Positions 1 through 7,690 of a stretch of DNA of 64,000 nt are shown in pieces. The stretch spans positions 62,001 through 126,000 of the forward strand of contig DBXT01000042.1 in NCBI GenBank assembly GCA_002309615.1, given 5' to 3'. The stretch's first letter is position 1; every line of letters starts with the position of its first letter. The DNA is from Bacteroidales bacterium UBA1205. GTDB lineage: Bacteria > Bacteroidota > Bacteroidia > Bacteroidales > WCHB1-69. The notes under the pieces are model-generated. The model saw only the letters and a program-made list of their open reading frames with translations. It was not told the DNA's origin and made no database searches. The translations under genes and the position numbers were made by a program.

Positions 1-1980
1 CAGGAACCCCCTAATTCAGCATGGGTGAAATTCCGATTCGCCATTGACTCTTCCAAATTCAATCCATTAATACCTGTCAATATCATCACCCCCATACAAA
101 TGGATTTCGCCTTTTTGGAAATATTTTCACAAGCCGATGCCATATCCAAGGGTAATTTTGACAGCCTGTTTGTCCCTTTCAGATGCGTTGCCACTAATAT
201 AACCGAAAGCAAAGAAGCCGTATTGTCAAGCGGATGCCTCAAAGATGCCATTCGTGCCTCCATGACTTTTCCTTTCTATTTCAGACCTATAGAAATAGAT
301 AGCAACCTCATGTATGACGGCGGAATGATAAACAATTTTCCTATTGATGTAATGCAAAAGGATTTTAATCCCGATTATATCATTGCCGTTGCGGTAGCCA
401 AAACCAATAGCGACCCTTCTGATGAAAATTTGCTGTCCGTACTCAACAGCATGCTTATGGCAAAACAATTTTATTGTATGGACGACAGCCTTGCCGGTAT
501 AGTGATATGCCCCGATGTTCCCAATCTCAACGTTACCGACTTCACCCGCGGACGTAAACTGATAGAAGTGGGTTATCAAACATTGCTCGACAGTTTGCAC
601 GCCATTCCCGATAATCTCAAACACCTGCGTTCGGCTGACAGCGTGAACCTTCGCCGCAAAGAATTCCTTAGCCGGCAAACGGAAATATATATCAACAAGG
701 TCAATGCCAAGGGAGTGCAAAAAAACGAAACTGCAGCCGCAAAAAACATCATTTTCAATGATGCTCATATCATTGATTTGAATACTTTTAAAAATCGTTA
801 TTTCAGACTTTTAAACGAAGAATACATCAGTAACATCTATCCCACACTGCAAAAAAACGAAGACGACCCCTATTTTACCGCCAATTTAAACATTTCTCTT
901 AACAAACCCTTCCAAGTAAAATTCGGCGGGTACATCACCACGAACGCATACACCACTTTCTACGCTATGCTGCGATACGATTTTTGGAAACGTTATTTTA
1001 TGAATGTTACGGCAGAAGCCCATTTCGGACGCTTTTACAATTCCATTGTAGGCTCTTTCCGTATCAGCAACCCCACTCAGCATATCAACGACCAAACCAT
1101 TTCCGTAGGATACAGCCGATGGGATCATTTTAAAAGCACGCGTATGTTTTTAGAAAGCGACAATCCTTCTTTTTTGGTAAATGAAGAGGTGATTGTTAAC
1201 TATGCCGTTGCCACCCCTATCGGTAATAAGGCCAAGTTTTGTGCTCACTTGGGCTTTGTCAACAACAAGAGTAAATTTTATACCAATAATGCATATTCCC
1301 AAAACGATACCTTTAATGTTAACCGCGTGGTATTGTTAGCACCCAAAATATATTATGAATACAACACCTTGGATATAAAATTTTTCCCCACCAAAGGCAT
1401 GCGTGCTTATATAGGAGCAAGCTATTTTGTGGGAACGGAACAAAACCGCCCCGGTTCTCATTCCTCGGAAACCATTAACAAAAACTATTTCAGAAACTGG
1501 TTTTCCGTCAATGTGGAATATGAATACAATTTCAAAATAGCCCGTTTTTATTCTTTGGGCTTATCCTCCACTTTCGCTTGGTCAAACATCCCGCGTATGA
1601 GCAGTTACACTGCTACAAAACTACGTTGTACGGCATTCAGGCCCACTCATGAAAGCAATATGCTCTACCTGCCCTTCTATCGCGACCCTTCATTTATCAC
1701 CGCAGGATTAAGCAATAGTTTTGTGCTATACAAAAATTTACAACTTCGCGTGGCCGGCTATTATTATCAACCGTTTTATGCTATAGTAAAAGTCAACAAC
1801 GATAAATGCGATTTCAGTCAATTATGTGAAAAACGTTCTTTTATCATTTACGGGTCATTGGCTTACACCACCAAATTAGGACCTATCAGCATCAACCTGT
1901 CTTACTATGCACACAACGACCCTAAATGGATATTCAATATCAGTTTCGGCTATTTGTTTTTTAATCACAGAATATTCTAA
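1..1980 (+). CDS. Patatin-like phospholipase with C-terminal outer-membrane barrel (5' partial)
   Basis: The reading frame is open from base 1, so the N terminus lies outside the window and the GTG at 25 is not the real start. The first ~190 codons are the second half of a patatin domain: the DGG motif near codon 107 carries the catalytic Asp, while the GxSxG Ser must lie upstream. From about codon 290 the sequence alternates aromatic and polar strands and ends in a terminal Phe (HRIF), as in BamA/TamA-type barrels. Such PlpD-like fusions are outer-membrane lipases that release or display the patatin domain. The C69 peptidase gene starts 26 bases downstream on the same strand. The family call is firm; substrate and physiological role are unknown. 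Confidence 0.85.
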   Translation, partial: QEPPNSAWVKFRFAIDSSKFNPLIPVNIITPIQMDFAFLEIFSQADAISKGNFDSLFVPFRCVATNITESKEAVLSSGCLKDAIRASMTFPFYFRPIEIDSNLMYDGGMINNFPIDVMQKDFNPDYIIAVAVAKTNSDPSDENLLSVLNSMLMAKQFYCMDDSLAGIVICPDVPNLNVTDFTRGRKLIEVGYQTLLDSLHAIPDNLKHLRSADSVNLRRKEFLSRQTEIYINKVNAKGVQKNETAAAKNIIFNDAHIIDLNTFKNRYFRLLNEEYISNIYPTLQKNEDDPYFTANLNISLNKPFQVKFGGYITTNAYTTFYAMLRYDFWKRYFMNVTAEAHFGRFYNSIVGSFRISNPTQHINDQTISVGYSRWDHFKSTRMFLESDNPSFLVNEEVIVNYAVATPIGNKAKFCAHLGFVNNKSKFYTNNAYSQNDTFNVNRVVLLAPKIYYEYNTLDIKFFPTKGMRAYIGASYFVGTEQNRPGSHSSETINKNYFRNWFSVNVEYEYNFKIARFYSLGLSSTFAWSNIPRMSSYTATKLRCTAFRPTHESNMLYLPFYRDPSFITAGLSNSFVLYKNLQLRVAGYYYQPFYAIVKVNNDKCDFSQLCEKRSFIIYGSLAYTTKLGPISINLSYYAHNDPKWIFNISFGYLFFNHRIF

Positions 1981-2006
1981 TTTACAATCATATAAACATA
2001 TATATT

Positions 2007-3620
2007 ATGCATTTTAAACACATACTGATTTTTGCTGTTATTTTTGTCAACCACTATATTTTATGTAGTCAAATCACCATAGAAGAAGACCTTGTAGGAG
2101 GCAATTGCACCTCTATTATGGTAGGGCGGAAAGCTTCTGCCGACGGCTCTGTTATCACCTCACACACTTGTGATGGCAAATATAGAACGTGGGTCACCAT
2201 GGAGCCCGCCCGCGATTACAAGAAAGGCGATATGCACAAAGTGTACAAAGGCACCATGCACACCGAAACGCCCAACAGCATGGAGAAAGTAAGCCTTGCC
2301 GGCGAAATACCGGAAGCGGAACACACCTACGCTTATCTTAACACCGCCTACCCTTGTATGAATGAAAAACAATTGGCAATGGGCGAAAGCACCTTCTCCG
2401 GTCCCGACACCCTTATCAACAAGAATGCCATGTTTTTAATAGAAGAATTGCAACGCATAGCCTTACAACGCTGCGACAACGCACGTGATGCTATCAAACT
2501 GATAGGCTCACTCATCAAAGAATATGGTTATGCCGATGGCGGAGAATGTATTACCATAGCTGATAAAAAAGAAGTGTGGCAAATGGAAATTTTGGGAGAA
2601 GGTCCTGATAAAATAGGCGGTATATGGGTGGCCCAACGCGTTCCCGATGACGAAGTGGCCGTAAGCTGTAATATTGCCCGAATAGGCAAACTTGATCGTA
2701 ATAATCCCGACTATTTTCTTTGTTCGGATAATATAGAAAAAGTGGCTAAAAAATACGGCTTATGGAACGGGAAAGACGAATTTGTATGGTGGAAAACATT
2801 CTCTTCATCTTATGCCAACGGTAAAAATCATAAAGAAAGAGAATGGTATATTTTCAACGAATTGGCCCCGTCACTTCATTTGGACATCAATGCAGAAGAA
2901 CTGCCTTTTTCCGTTAAACCCGAAAAAAAGGTGGATGTTCGCACCGTGATGAAATTATTTAGAGCCAACTACGAAGGTTGTGCATTATTAGACCAAACCA
3001 AAAACCTGCGTATCCCCACCCAACGCAAGGATAAAGACAACAATATTATCAAAGATACCATAGTATGTCCCAATGCCAACCCGTGGATGGACGGGAATGA
3101 AAGAGCTTTGTATAATGCGCTGTCTCCGGAAAGCATTACCTTCTACCGCGGTGTTGCTATGTCTTGGTGTTCATACTCCCATATTATACAATGCAGAGAC
3201 TGGTTACCCGATGAAATCGGCGGTGTATGCTGGTGGTCGGTGGAGAATCCGGGGCAAAGTCCCAGAATACCCATTTTTGCTGGCAGCACACAATTACCGG
3301 AAGGTTTTAACATCTGCGGGCACGCCCGCTATAATGACAATGCCGTATTGTGGCACTACCGCAAGGCCAACAAATTGGCGCAGGTAAAATGGGGATATAC
3401 CAAAAAAACCATGTACGACAATATCAATAGATATGAAGAAAAGGCATTGGCGGAATTGCCGGCATTGGAAAACCAAGTGAAAACATTGCTCCAAAACAAC
3501 CAACGACAAGAAGCTCAAAAGGTGCTCAATCAATATACTTCCGATTTCGCCGGAGCCACCCGACAAACATGGGCTAAAATGGAACATACTTTTTGGGAAA
3601 GTTTTTGGACAGGATTTTAA
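2007..3620 (+). CDS. C69 (PepD-type) dipeptidase, exported
   Basis: A 537-residue protein. A hydrophobic signal peptide (residues 1-21) is followed by GGNCTSIMVG, in which Cys34 is the expected N-terminal nucleophile of the Ntn-hydrolase fold, exposed after propeptide removal. The motifs ASADGSVITSHTCDG and GESTFSG are characteristic of peptidase family C69/U34. Family members cleave dipeptides; in Bacteroidales they are exported and help use peptides as a carbon source. Length is usual for the family. It sits 26 bases after the patatin gene, so the two may be cotranscribed, and no -7 box of its own was seen. Substrate specificity cannot be read from sequence. Confidence 0.9.
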   Translation: MHFKHILIFAVIFVNHYILCSQITIEEDLVGGNCTSIMVGRKASADGSVITSHTCDGKYRTWVTMEPARDYKKGDMHKVYKGTMHTETPNSMEKVSLAGEIPEAEHTYAYLNTAYPCMNEKQLAMGESTFSGPDTLINKNAMFLIEELQRIALQRCDNARDAIKLIGSLIKEYGYADGGECITIADKKEVWQMEILGEGPDKIGGIWVAQRVPDDEVAVSCNIARIGKLDRNNPDYFLCSDNIEKVAKKYGLWNGKDEFVWWKTFSSSYANGKNHKEREWYIFNELAPSLHLDINAEELPFSVKPEKKVDVRTVMKLFRANYEGCALLDQTKNLRIPTQRKDKDNNIIKDTIVCPNANPWMDGNERALYNALSPESITFYRGVAMSWCSYSHIIQCRDWLPDEIGGVCWWSVENPGQSPRIPIFAGSTQLPEGFNICGHARYNDNAVLWHYRKANKLAQVKWGYTKKTMYDNINRYEEKALAELPALENQVKTLLQNNQRQEAQKVLNQYTSDFAGATRQTWAKMEHTFWESFWTGF

Positions 3621-3676
3621 CACCTGCCTCCTGATATTTCCACTACTATAATTTTACCCGAAACCTGTTTTTGGAC

Positions 3677-4903
3677 ATGTCCGTTATAGTACACATAGAT
3701 TGTAACGCTTTCTTTGCAAGTTGTGAAATAGCCACACAACCGGAATTACAGCATTTGCCTGTAGTGGTGGCCAATGTTAACGAAACAGGTGGCGGAGTGA
3801 TATTGGCACTCAATGAAAAAGCAAAAGCATTGGGGCTCAAAAGAGGTATACCGCTATTTAAGATAAAAAACATTTTATCGCAACACCCTGTACATGTGTG
3901 CCCTGTTGACCATAAAAAATACCAACGCATATCACAACAAATCATGCACATAGTATTGCGACAAGCTATCGTTTTGGATTTCCGGCAATATTCCGTTGAT
4001 GAATTTTTCGGAACCCTTCCCTTGAACGAACCTCAAGAGATAAGAAAATATGTGCAAATGGTAAAAGACACTATCACCAACGAAAGCAAAATCCCTGTAA
4101 GTTGCGGTTGTTCCTCCACCTATACGCTGGCAAAAATCGCCACCCACTATGCCAAACATTATAAAGGATACAAAGGTATATGTATACTCACTCCCGATAA
4201 AAGACAACAAGCCTTATCCCGATTACCCGTTGCCGATGTATGGGGCATAGGCCGCAGCCTCCAGAAAAAAACGGCTGCACTCAATATTGTTACAGCATGG
4301 GACTATGCGTGCCTGCCTATAGAAAACATACAGCGGGATTTTGGTACCCAAGGGCTGCACACATGGCAAGAATTGAATGGAATAGCCGGCATACAACTCA
4401 ATACACACACCCAAAAACAGAGTATTATGCAAAGTCGCTCATTTCCCCGCATGCTCACATCCTTTTCCGATTTACAAAAAGAAATATCTACCTTCGCCGT
4501 TAATTGTTGTACAAAACTAAGGGCTCAAAATAGCTTGTGTCGCACTGTCACCTTATTTATCAAAACTAACCGGCATCGCAAAGATTTGGCTCAATATCAC
4601 AACGCAAAAAAATGCAAATTAAGTAATTACACCAACGATACCGCCATTATCTCACAAGCCGGGTTACAACTGTTGGAACAAGTATATCATCCTGACTATC
4701 AATACAAACAAGCCGGAATCATATTATCGGACATCATCAGTGCACAAGGACGGCAGTTGGACCTTTTTGAAGAAAACAATTATACCAAAAAAAATAAATT
4801 GATGAAAACCATTGACAGCATCAATGCCAAATTCGGAGACAACACCATACACTTGGCCATACAAGGCAATTGCGACAAGGATACCATTCCCGATGAAAAA
4901 TAA
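3677..4903 (+). CDS. umuC: UmuC-type Y-family DNA polymerase (polymerase V catalytic subunit-like)
   Basis: A 408-residue translesion polymerase. The N-terminal HIDCNAFFASCE motif holds the first catalytic Asp, SVDEFFG holds the Asp-Glu pair, and VWGIGRSLQKK near residue 190 is the helix-hairpin-helix thumb typical of UmuC rather than DinB. The C terminus (LMKTIDSINAKFGDNTIHLA) matches the short UmuC tail domain (DUF4113). I prefer the ATG at 3677 over an in-frame TTG at 3671, because homologues begin right before the first beta strand. No umuD-like S24 peptidase gene is adjacent, although umuD and umuC are commonly paired in Bacteroidota. SOS control is expected from the family, but no LexA site was recognised. 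Confidence 0.9.
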   Translation: MSVIVHIDCNAFFASCEIATQPELQHLPVVVANVNETGGGVILALNEKAKALGLKRGIPLFKIKNILSQHPVHVCPVDHKKYQRISQQIMHIVLRQAIVLDFRQYSVDEFFGTLPLNEPQEIRKYVQMVKDTITNESKIPVSCGCSSTYTLAKIATHYAKHYKGYKGICILTPDKRQQALSRLPVADVWGIGRSLQKKTAALNIVTAWDYACLPIENIQRDFGTQGLHTWQELNGIAGIQLNTHTQKQSIMQSRSFPRMLTSFSDLQKEISTFAVNCCTKLRAQNSLCRTVTLFIKTNRHRKDLAQYHNAKKCKLSNYTNDTAIISQAGLQLLEQVYHPDYQYKQAGIILSDIISAQGRQLDLFEENNYTKKNKLMKTIDSINAKFGDNTIHLAIQGNCDKDTIPDEK

Positions 4904-5074
4904 CAAACGCTTTCATACAAAAAAACACCGAAAATTCCGGTTTGCCGCATACCGGCAGGCTGCGGATAGCAAGCACTCGCCATCATACACTCTTTGAATA
5001 TCGTATATTTATAAAAAATATTATCTTCCTAAATTCAACAAATAAATGCAACAATTTATTATTCATAAAATAAC
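4904..5074. other. Intergenic region without a gene
   Basis: About 170 bases between umuC and the next promoter. The only structure seen is a weak hairpin with arms CCGCA and TGCGG (about 4943-4965) that lacks a T-run. It becomes AT-rich toward the promoter. No ORF or RNA gene was recognised. Confidence 0.5.
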
Positions 5075-5082
5075 TATCTTTG
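5075..5082 (+). promoter_or_regulatory. -7 box TATCTTTG upstream of the M50 gene
   Basis: TATCTTTG matches the Bacteroidetes TAnnTTTG -7 element. No TTTG -33 box lies at the expected distance; TTTA occurs there instead. The predicted transcription start falls at or just before the ATG at 5087. Confidence 0.55.
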
Positions 5083-5086
5083 CAAC

Positions 5087-5146
5087 ATGAAACCCCAAGC
5101 CCCGATTGGTAATTTAAATGTAACCATGGTTAGCACAAGTTATTAA
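5087..5146 (+). CDS. Possible leaderless 19-residue peptide in the leader of the M50 gene
   Basis: An ATG lies four bases after the -7 box and opens a 19-codon frame (MKPQAPIGNLNVTMVSTSY) that ends with TAA at 5144-5146, 61 bases before the M50 start. The Dus gene at 29980 has exactly the same box-to-ATG spacing, so leaderless translation is plausible here. No homologue is recognised. It could equally be chance within a 5' UTR. A CCCC/GGGG pairing (about 5101-5104 with 5148-5151) could also form in the leader RNA. Confidence 0.25.
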   Translation: MKPQAPIGNLNVTMVSTSY

Positions 5147-5207
5147 TGGGGAGGACATCAAAATTCAGAGGTTACTTTCTATATTGCTCTAATAAAAATC
5201 CTATAAG

Positions 5208-5987
5208 ATGAATGAAATAGAAAAAAAAGAGTCGCTTAATGATGAGAAAAAAACGGACAACGGCCTCACTTTTCATTGGTTCAACCTAATTATCGGCTTT
5301 GTCATTTCCTATTTTTTGTTTGACGAATTCTATACAAGTTGGACACTCCCCTTTTCTTTAGTCTTAGCAATCGCTATTCACGAGTTGGGACATTTGATAA
5401 TGGGCAAATCGTTTGGTTGCGTTGTTAAGGAAATGCAAGTGTTTTTCTTGTGTTTTGTGAGTTATCAACCCAAGCAAGTGTCCGAAAGCAATTCATGGCG
5501 TAACATAAAATGGAGTCTTGGATCACTACCATTGGGAGGATTCACGCTTTTCAAGATGCGTTCCGACGATGCCGAAGAGGCTCTCCCCGGCAAGGAGTCG
5601 GCAAAAGCATCACCTTATATCGATGACAAACCTGCATGGCAACAATTACTCATCAGTGCAGGAGGTATGTTATTTAATTTTGCCGCTATATTCATCTTCT
5701 TTTTACTCTCCGAACTTGATATTCCATATCAATGGAGTGTCTTATGTGTATACACCGGAGGATTATCCCTCATATTGATATTATTAAACATAATACCTAT
5801 TTACCCTCTTGACGGCGGCCGCATCATCTTTTCGTTTTTTGAGATGGTTACAGGCAAAAAACTTCCTACTTGGTAGGAAGACTTATGCGGTATCGTAGGT
5901 TTCATATTAATTATCATCTTTTTTTATATTTATACCGACTGGTTTCAGCTTTACTTAGAACACATAGCGGACTTTTTCGACTTTTGA
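5208..5987 (+). pseudogene. M50 (site-2 protease-like) membrane metalloprotease interrupted by an in-frame TAG
   Basis: The intact frame gives 222 residues. It has membrane segments, the zinc motif HELGH (residues 58-62) in a hydrophobic helix, and the second ligand motif YPLDGGR near residue 202, as in SpoIVFB/RseP-type intramembrane proteases. The TAG at 5874-5876 ends it. The same frame continues for 36 sense codons to TGA at 5985, and this tail encodes a hydrophobic helix (GIVGFILIIIFFYIY) and DW, which is the last membrane segment expected after the DG motif. TAG is a normal stop elsewhere in the window (21760, 46513, 57323). This is therefore a nonsense mutation, a truncated but perhaps working enzyme, or readthrough. 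Substrate unknown. Confidence 0.7.
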
Positions 5988-6047
5988 TAAAAACATCCAA
6001 AAATAAAATAATGTGAAGCTTGGGTTTGCGGGCATGTTTTTTTGTTA

Positions 6048-6055
6048 TATATTTG
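6048..6055 (+). promoter_or_regulatory. Promoter of the WG-repeat gene (-33 TTTG, -7 TATATTTG)
   Basis: TATATTTG at 6048-6055 has a TTTG at 6025-6028, giving the canonical 19-base spacing of Bacteroidetes sigma factor promoters. The start codon follows 25 bases downstream. Confidence 0.7.
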
Positions 6056-6080
6056 CATTTTAATTTAAAATATTACCTAT

Positions 6081-7619
6081 ATGAAACGAATTAGTATATT
6101 ACTCGTAATGGCATTATCTATAGTATTATTATCGTGCCAACAATCACACAAAGATTATTCCATACTTCTCCCGATAAAAGTTGATGATAAGTGGGGATAT
6201 ATGGATACTAACGGGCATATTGTCATTGAGGCTCAATTTGATGACGCTTCTAATTATTTTTCAGAAGGATTGGCGATAATTAAGAATAAAGATAAGTATG
6301 GTTTTGTCAATACCAAAGGGGAGATTGTTTTTAAACCTCAATTTGATGTGGCAGAAAATTTTGCTAACGGAGTAGCATATGTCGGAATCAATGACAAGTA
6401 TGGTTATGTTAACACCAAAGGTAAGATAGTTATACCTATTCAATATGAGGATATAATCGGTTTTTCAGAGGGATTGTCACTTGTTAAATTGAACGGAAAA
6501 TATGGTTATATTAACACTAAAGGCAAAATCGTTATCGAACCCCGATTTGAAGACGCACATAGTTTCTCCGAAGGCTTGGCATGTGTTAAAATCAATGGCA
6601 AGTGGGGATATATTAATACCAAGGGTAAGGTGGTCATACAACCTCAATTTGAAGGAGAAGAAGATTTGATTGGATATTTCCAAGGGCCGTCTGCGTTTTC
6701 AGAAGGATTAGCCTGTGCCATTATCAATGGCAAATGGGGATACATTAATACCAAAGGGGAAATAGTAATTGAACCTCAGTTTGACTGGGCAGATATTTTT
6801 TCAAATGGAATAGCCCTAATTTGGCATGATAGAAATTTAGGTTTAATTAATACCAAAGGAGACTTTGTTTTATACCCGTGTGATTTTCTTAACTTAGAAG
6901 CCACCGATTGGTTCTATCTGGATTTTCCTGAAGGATTTGAAAGAATTCGCATAGATAATAAAATCGGTTATATTAATACCAAAGGGGAGATAGTTATACA
7001 ACCTCAATTTGAAGACGCATGGGATTTCTCAGCAGGAATAGCATGTGCTAAAATCAACGATAAATGGGGATATATTAATACCAAAGGGGAAATGCTTATA
7101 CAACCACAATTTGACCAAGCAAGCGATTTCTCCGAAGGCTTGGCATGTGTTGAAATCAATGGCAAGTGGGGCTATATTAATACCCAAGGAGAGGTGGTTA
7201 TACAAGCCCAATTTGAAGACGCATGGAATTTCTCAGAAGGATTGGCATGTGTTTTAATGAATGACAAGTGTGGTTATATTAATACCAAGGGAGAGGTGGT
7301 TATACCGGCTCAGTATGACTTCGCAGACGATTTTTCAGAAGGATTCGCATTAACTATAATAAATGAAAAATACGGCTATATTAATACCCAAGGAAATTTA
7401 ATCAGCCCGCAATTCAAACTTAATGAACCTAATGTAACTGCTTTTTTACACTCCAAAAGAGGGAAGGTATTGCCATGGGAATATGACAGCCATTGGGATA
7501 CAAATGAGTCTGCCGGCAATATAGGGAACGGATTTATTCAAGTACATGATAAAAATGATAATTATTATTATTTAAATAAAGAAGGTAAAATGATAAGCTT
7601 AAAACCTAAGCAAAAATAA
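6081..7619 (+). CDS. WG-repeat lipoprotein
   Basis: 512 residues. The N terminus has a lipoprotein signal peptide ending VLLSC, with Cys20 as the likely lipidation site. The body is a tandem array of about 12 WG (KWG) repeats with the core (N/D)(G/D)KWGYINTKGE.(V/I)I.PQFD.A..FSEGLA, each about 33-37 residues; repeat 7 is degenerate (NLGLINTKG), and a short tail unit ends the protein. WG repeats form beta-rich solenoid or propeller-like surfaces and usually mediate binding; no catalytic motif is visible. It is probably periplasmic or surface exposed. It has its own promoter and stands apart from the M50 gene. Function cannot be assigned. Confidence 0.85.
   Translation: MKRISILLVMALSIVLLSCQQSHKDYSILLPIKVDDKWGYMDTNGHIVIEAQFDDASNYFSEGLAIIKNKDKYGFVNTKGEIVFKPQFDVAENFANGVAYVGINDKYGYVNTKGKIVIPIQYEDIIGFSEGLSLVKLNGKYGYINTKGKIVIEPRFEDAHSFSEGLACVKINGKWGYINTKGKVVIQPQFEGEEDLIGYFQGPSAFSEGLACAIINGKWGYINTKGEIVIEPQFDWADIFSNGIALIWHDRNLGLINTKGDFVLYPCDFLNLEATDWFYLDFPEGFERIRIDNKIGYINTKGEIVIQPQFEDAWDFSAGIACAKINDKWGYINTKGEMLIQPQFDQASDFSEGLACVEINGKWGYINTQGEVVIQAQFEDAWNFSEGLACVLMNDKCGYINTKGEVVIPAQYDFADDFSEGFALTIINEKYGYINTQGNLISPQFKLNEPNVTAFLHSKRGKVLPWEYDSHWDTNESAGNIGNGFIQVHDKNDNYYYLNKEGKMISLKPKQK
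6189..7410 (+). repeat. DNA-level tandem repeat coding for WG units
   Basis: Units of roughly 100-130 bp recur with near-identical stretches such as GGATATATTAATACCAA and CAATTTGAAGACGCAT. This is enough identity for recombination to change the repeat number. Confidence 0.7.
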
Positions 7620-7647
7620 TAAACCGGCATTATCAAAGTGTAACCGG

Positions 7648-7672
7648 CGAGCAATCAAAATTTGATTGCTCG
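7648..7672. repeat. Perfect 12-bp inverted repeat between WG gene and helicase
   Basis: Arms CGAGCAATCAAA (7648-7659) and TTTGATTGCTCG (7661-7672) flank one base. It lies 28 bases after the WG gene stop and may end that transcript, but no T-run follows, so an operator or a Rho-assisted end is equally possible. Confidence 0.5.
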
Positions 7673-7690
7673 TTGAATCTATGGTAATTT

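Noticed and set aside
226..768. A 180-codon open frame on the minus strand inside the patatin gene
   Set aside because: It lies wholly antisense to a clear patatin/barrel frame and its translation shows no domain; it is a shadow of codon bias.
5874..5876. TAG as a reassigned sense codon (alternative genetic code)
   Set aside because: TAG is a plausible genuine stop at 21760, 46513 and 57323, each followed closely by another gene.
6189..7410. CRISPR-like repeat array
   Set aside because: The repeats are coding, in frame and variable in length, and encode WG units; no spacer structure is present.
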